In this document: piece by piece, positions 60,198 through 64,000 of the stretch | How positions within the stretch are numbered: the stretch's first letter is position 1 | Layout: each line of letters opens with the position of its first letter | From: Rhodococcus sp. KBS0724 | Lineage (GTDB): Bacteria > Actinomycetota > Actinomycetes > Mycobacteriales > Mycobacteriaceae | Assembly: GCF_005938745.2 (NCBI RefSeq) | Contig: NZ_VCBX02000001.1 | Span: 2,514,001-2,578,000 of the forward strand | Direction of reading: 5' to 3' | DNA length: 64,000 nucleotides | Made by a program: the position numbers and the translations under genes | Notes under the pieces: model-generated | Told to the model about the DNA's origin: nothing | Database searches by the model: none | Seen by the model: only the letters and a program-made list of their open reading frames with translations

Positions 60198-61706
60198 ATG
60201 GCAGCAATCCAGGATTCCACAGCAGGCACGGCCACCACCGTGGCCGGCCTCGAGAGCACTTTCGCTGACGAGTTGAGCGCATTGACAGTGCCGTGGCAAG
60301 GTGCCGCTGCGCCTGATCCGCAGTTGCTCGTCGTGAACGAGCCGCTGGCTGCGTCGTTGCAGTTGGACGTAGAAGGTCTGCGAAGTGTGGACGGGGTTGG
60401 CGTCCTGTCCGGGTCGACAGCGCCGGTCGGGGCCAAACCGGTGGCGATGGCGTATGCGGGTCATCAGTTCGGTGGATACGCACCGATTCTCGGGGACGGT
60501 CGGGCATTGCTGCTCGGTGAACTCCTGACCAGCGACGGTCGGCGTGTGGATCTCCATCTCAAGGGCTCGGGGCGCACGCCGTTCTCGCGTGGCGGTGACG
60601 GGTATGCGGTTGTCGGGCCGATGCTGCGCGAATACCTGGTCAGTGAGGCGATGTATGCGCTCGGTATCCCCACGACGCGCGCGCTGTCGGTGGTGGCGAC
60701 GGGTCGGGACGTTCGCCGCAGCGGTGCCGAACCCGGTGCCGTGCTTGCGCGGGTCGCATCCAGTCACCTTCGAGTGGGAACCTTCGAGTTCGCGGCCAGG
60801 CAAGGTGAGATCTTGCAGCCGCTCGCCGACTACGCGATCGCCCGCCACTATCCGGAGTTGACCGAACTACCGGCGACGGGGGCGAACAATCGCTACCTGA
60901 GGTTCCTCGAGGCGGTGGTCGAGGCGCAGGCGTCACTGGTGGCGAGGTGGATGCTCACCGGTTTTGTACACGGGGTGATGAACACCGACAACACGACCAT
61001 CTCGGGGGAGACCATCGATTACGGTCCCTGTGCCTTCCTCGACGCGTTCGATCCGTCGGCAGTGTTCAGCTCGATCGACGGCGGCGGCCGCTATGCGTTC
61101 GGCAATCAGCCCACCGTCCTGAAGTGGAATCTGGCGCGCTTCGCAGAAACACTGTTGACGCTGATCGATTCCACACCCGACGATGCGATTTCCGTGGCGT
61201 CGGCAATTCTCGACACCTTCGACGAGCGCTACGAGAGCCACTACGCGGCCGGTATGGCGGCAAAGCTCGGTCTGGTCCATCCGATTGTCGATCGAGGGCT
61301 TGTCGACGATCTGCTGACGTTGTTGGCGCAACACGGTGCCGATTGGACGGGCACTTTCCGTGCTCTCGCGGACGAACTGCGCGGAAATTCGGAGCCCATC
61401 GACGACCTCGTGCCACGGGAGCACATCGAGCCATGGTTGCAGCGGTGGCACGGCGCTCTGACGGAACAGGGACGCGATGCCGTGGAGACCGCGAGCGCGA
61501 TGGACCGCGTCAACCCGCTCTACATTCCGCGTAATCATCAGCTAGATGCCGCCTTGCGTGCCGCGACCGACGGCGATCTCGTTCCCTTCGAGAAGCTGTT
61601 GGAGGTAGTCACGCATCCGTTCGACCGACGCGAGGAGTGGTCCGACTACACCGAGGCGGCCCCGGAGTCTTTCAGTGAAACATTCCAAACCTTCTGTGGC
61701 ACTTGA
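60198..61706 (+). CDS. selO: Protein adenylyltransferase SelO (YdiU/UPF0061)
   Basis: The 502-aa pseudokinase transfers AMP to proteins. Family motifs visible: [56 protein letters not shown] and [20 protein letters not shown]. It ends FQTFCGT, with Cys where some bacterial and eukaryotic SelO proteins have Sec. It converges on yaaA. Confidence 0.94.
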   Translation: MAAIQDSTAGTATTVAGLESTFADELSALTVPWQGAAAPDPQLLVVNEPLAASLQLDVEGLRSVDGVGVLSGSTAPVGAKPVAMAYAGHQFGGYAPILGDGRALLLGELLTSDGRRVDLHLKGSGRTPFSRGGDGYAVVGPMLREYLVSEAMYALGIPTTRALSVVATGRDVRRSGAEPGAVLARVASSHLRVGTFEFAARQGEILQPLADYAIARHYPELTELPATGANNRYLRFLEAVVEAQASLVARWMLTGFVHGVMNTDNTTISGETIDYGPCAFLDAFDPSAVFSSIDGGGRYAFGNQPTVLKWNLARFAETLLTLIDSTPDDAISVASAILDTFDERYESHYAAGMAAKLGLVHPIVDRGLVDDLLTLLAQHGADWTGTFRALADELRGNSEPIDDLVPREHIEPWLQRWHGALTEQGRDAVETASAMDRVNPLYIPRNHQLDAALRAATDGDLVPFEKLLEVVTHPFDRREEWSDYTEAAPESFSETFQTFCGT

Positions 61707-61718
61707 TCGCGGGAGCTG

Positions 61719-62462
61719 TCAATCCGTCAGGATGATCAATTCGCGCTCCGACGCGATTTCCACGCGCAGGCCCGCCTTCGACGCCACTCGGGCAACTCCC
61801 TTGATGTCACTCGGTTCGGCGCGTGAGACCACGAGCGCCCGCGCCAGCAGACCCTTGTGGTGTTTGTTGAAGTGACTGACCACCGTGCGGGTTCCGTCCG
61901 GCTTCTCGGTGAGGACCGTTGCGATCAGCGCGTCCGGAACCGGTCCGAGGTCTTGGTAAGTGCCCGATCGCAAGTCGATGACAAGTCCGTCGGCCTCGGC
62001 GGCCAAGGCCTTCGGCAGTTCCGGCTTCCACAGTGATCGCAGTGTCCCCATGCCGGGCAGCTTGGACCCGCCGGAGAGGCGGTAGGCGGGAATCAGATCA
62101 CCGGCGCGGACCGCGCCGAAGAGGGCGGAACCGATCGCGATCCGGTCGAGTGCCTTGGCCTTCTGAGCGCGCGTGAACGACTTCGCGTCAAGGGCGTCGA
62201 ACAGCACGCCGGTGTAGCGCTGAAGTGCGGGGCGGGTTGCCGAGACCCACAGTTTGGCGTTGCGTTCCACCTCGTCCGCCTGGGTCGGTCCGAGCCCCAG
62301 AGCCTGGCACGAGGCGTCGACGTCGGCGGCCAGATCGACAAGCGTCTGCACCAGCAATTCGCGCGTTTCGGTCAACTGGGGCATCGACAGTTCAGCCAGA
62401 TCGAGGGGCGCATCCTTGCCGCCGTCGGACTTGGTTTCTGAGGGAGGCAGCAATACAAGCAC
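61719..62462 (-). CDS. yaaA: Peroxide stress protein YaaA
   Basis: The 247-aa DUF328 protein opens with [11 protein letters not shown] and has [19 protein letters not shown] and [17 protein letters not shown]. In E. coli YaaA limits intracellular iron and DNA damage under peroxide. The GTG at 62462 was chosen over a frame extending to 62594, which would overlap proS. It is divergent from proS with 55 bp between starts. Confidence 0.92.
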   Translation of the reverse strand: MLVLLPPSETKSDGGKDAPLDLAELSMPQLTETRELLVQTLVDLAADVDASCQALGLGPTQADEVERNAKLWVSATRPALQRYTGVLFDALDAKSFTRAQKAKALDRIAIGSALFGAVRAGDLIPAYRLSGGSKLPGMGTLRSLWKPELPKALAAEADGLVIDLRSGTYQDLGPVPDALIATVLTEKPDGTRTVVSHFNKHHKGLLARALVVSRAEPSDIKGVARVASKAGLRVEIASERELIILTD

Positions 62463-62517
62463 CCCGATACCGTACCGACGCCCGTCCGAGGTACAGCGCC
62501 GACTATCCTTATACCTC

Positions 62518-64000
62518 GTGATTACCCGTCTGTCCCACCTGTTCCTGCGTACCCTGCGTGACGATCCCTCGGACGCCGAAGTTGCCAGCCACAAACTGCT
62601 GGTTCGCGCCGGCTACGTGCGTCGTATCGCTCCAGGCGTCTACTCGTGGTTGCCGCTGGGATTGCGGGTGCTGCGCGAGGTAGAGCGCGTTGTCCGTGAA
62701 GAGATGAATGCGATGGGTGGCCAGGAAATCCTGCTGCCCGCGTTGCTGCCGCGCGAGCCGTACGAGGCGTCGAACCGCTGGACCGAATACGGCGCCGGAC
62801 TCTTCCGTCTCAAGGACCGCAAGGGCAACGACTACATGCTCGGCCCGACCCACGAGGAGCTTTTTGCTCTGACGGTCAAGGGTGAGTACAACTCCTACAA
62901 GGACTTCCCGGTCACCCTGTACCAGGTGCAGACCAAGTACCGCGACGAAGAGCGTCCGCGTGCCGGCATTCTGCGTGGCCGCGAGTTCGTCATGAAGGAC
63001 TCGTACTCCTTCGACCTCACCGACGAGGGACTGACGGCGTCGTACCAGGCGCACCGCGACGCGTACGAGAAGATCTTCACGCGTCTGGGCGTCAAGTACG
63101 TCATCGTCTCGGCGACCTCTGGTGCCATGGGCGGCAGTGCGTCCGAGGAGTTCCTTGCCGAGAGCGAGATCGGCGAAGACACCTACGTGCGCTGCCTCGA
63201 ATCCGGTTACGCCGCAAATGTCGAGGCCGTCAAGACTGTTGTGCCCGAGGCCATTCCGTTCGACGGCCTGCCCGAGGCCAAGGTCTACGACACCGCGAAC
63301 ACGCCCACCATCGACACCTTGGTGGACTGGGCGAACGGTGCCGACCTCGGTCGCACGATCAGCGCTGCCGACACCCTCAAGAACATCATGGTCAAGACCC
63401 GTCTGCCCGGTGGTGAATGGGAACTCCTCGGCATCGGCATCCCCGGCGACCGTGAGGTCGACGAGAAGCGACTCGAAGCTTCACTCGAGCCTGCCGAGTT
63501 CGTCATGATCACGGAGACCGACTTCAAGAACAACCCGTTCCTGGCCAAGGGCTACATCGGCCCGAAGGCGCTGCAGGCCAACGGTGTTCGCTACCTCGTC
63601 GATCCGCGCGTCGTCGACGGCACCAGCTGGATCACGGGTGCCGACGAAGACGGCAAGCACGTTGTCGGCCTCGTTGCCGGTCGCGATTTCACGCCAAACG
63701 GAACCATCGAAGCTGCCGAGGTTCGCGACGGCGACGCGTCCCCGGACGGAGCCGGCACGCTGGTCTCCGCCCGCGGTATCGAAATCGGTCACGTCTTCCA
63801 GCTCGGACGCAAGTACACCGACGTGTTCGACGTGAACGTCCTCGCCGAAAACGGCAAGCCGGTTCGCCCGACCATGGGTTCGTACGGCGTCGGCGTCTCG
63901 CGCCTCGTTGCCGTCATCGCCGAGCAGCATCACGACGAGAAGGGCCTGCGCTGGCCCGCCGAGGTCTCACCGGCCGACGTCTACCTCGTCATCGCGAACA
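62518..64000 (+). CDS. proS: Prolyl-tRNA synthetase, 5' part (runs off window)
   Basis: The visible 494 codons start at GTG ([20 protein letters not shown]). Class II motif 1 region [18 protein letters not shown], motif 2 [27 protein letters not shown], the bacterial-type insertion/editing domain (about residues 230-390) and GSYGVGVSR near the window end. A TATCCT box at 62504-62509 lies 8 bp before the GTG, so the transcript may be leaderless. The anticodon-binding domain lies beyond the edge. Confidence 0.96.
   Translation, partial: MITRLSHLFLRTLRDDPSDAEVASHKLLVRAGYVRRIAPGVYSWLPLGLRVLREVERVVREEMNAMGGQEILLPALLPREPYEASNRWTEYGAGLFRLKDRKGNDYMLGPTHEELFALTVKGEYNSYKDFPVTLYQVQTKYRDEERPRAGILRGREFVMKDSYSFDLTDEGLTASYQAHRDAYEKIFTRLGVKYVIVSATSGAMGGSASEEFLAESEIGEDTYVRCLESGYAANVEAVKTVVPEAIPFDGLPEAKVYDTANTPTIDTLVDWANGADLGRTISAADTLKNIMVKTRLPGGEWELLGIGIPGDREVDEKRLEASLEPAEFVMITETDFKNNPFLAKGYIGPKALQANGVRYLVDPRVVDGTSWITGADEDGKHVVGLVAGRDFTPNGTIEAAEVRDGDASPDGAGTLVSARGIEIGHVFQLGRKYTDVFDVNVLAENGKPVRPTMGSYGVGVSRLVAVIAEQHHDEKGLRWPAEVSPADVYLVIAN

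Overview
The window looks like a mycolic-acid actinomycete chromosome, most likely Rhodococcus (R. erythropolis group). It has high G+C, many GTG starts with 4-bp stop/start overlaps, a mycothione reductase, a leaderless-looking furA before katG, and a block running mtr - hydrolase - mqo - GNAT - chelatase-like - cobO - cobB - cysG - efpA - proS. From memory, that block matches the Mycobacterium tuberculosis Rv2845c-Rv2855 neighbourhood. The genus is inferred from gene content and was not tested by a search. I saw no rRNA, tRNA, CRISPR array, insertion sequence or prophage.

1-14.8 kb: the 3' part of a giant non-ribosomal peptide synthetase gene, cut by the left window edge. Visible domains are A-T / C-A-T-E / C-A-T-E / C-A-T-TE. 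The last three adenylation domains come from DNA that reads as identical over about 1.4 kb and is extremely G+T-rich on the coding strand, with breakpoints at domain borders. Two C-domain halves and two E-domain segments are also duplicated. This mosaic is the most unusual structure in the window. The gene end overlaps, tail to tail, a paired SMR transporter operon.

15-31 kb: mixed housekeeping and accessory genes. These are a transglutaminase-like ORF with a doubtful 5' end, map-cobQ, a PhzF-like isomerase, a degenerate anti-sigma-like protein, a TspO-related membrane protein, and a Tat-exported phosphoesterase operon. A three-gene EthD-like/SDR/MDR operon follows, then an HTH protein. Near 30.3-30.6 kb lie a remnant of an Nramp metal transporter and a 56-aa His-rich ORF on the other strand.

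31-39 kb: cytochrome oxidase subunit I (ctaD), a PPOX flavoprotein with a TetR regulator, furA-katG ending in a strong terminator, a GAP-family membrane protein, and a TetR/aldo-keto reductase divergon with two palindromic operators.

40-47 kb: a likely sulfate-ester and amide degradation island. Two class III alkylsulfatase paralogues flank an XRE-cupin regulator and a DHA2 exporter, and a choloylglycine-hydrolase-type amidase follows.

47-64 kb: mycothiol, respiration and cobalamin core. It runs mtr and a hydrolase, mqo-GNAT, a cobalamin riboswitch, then chelatase-like gene - cobO - cobB - cobE-like - cysG - efpA in one overlapping operon. A CBS protein, selO, yaaA and the 5' part of proS close the window.
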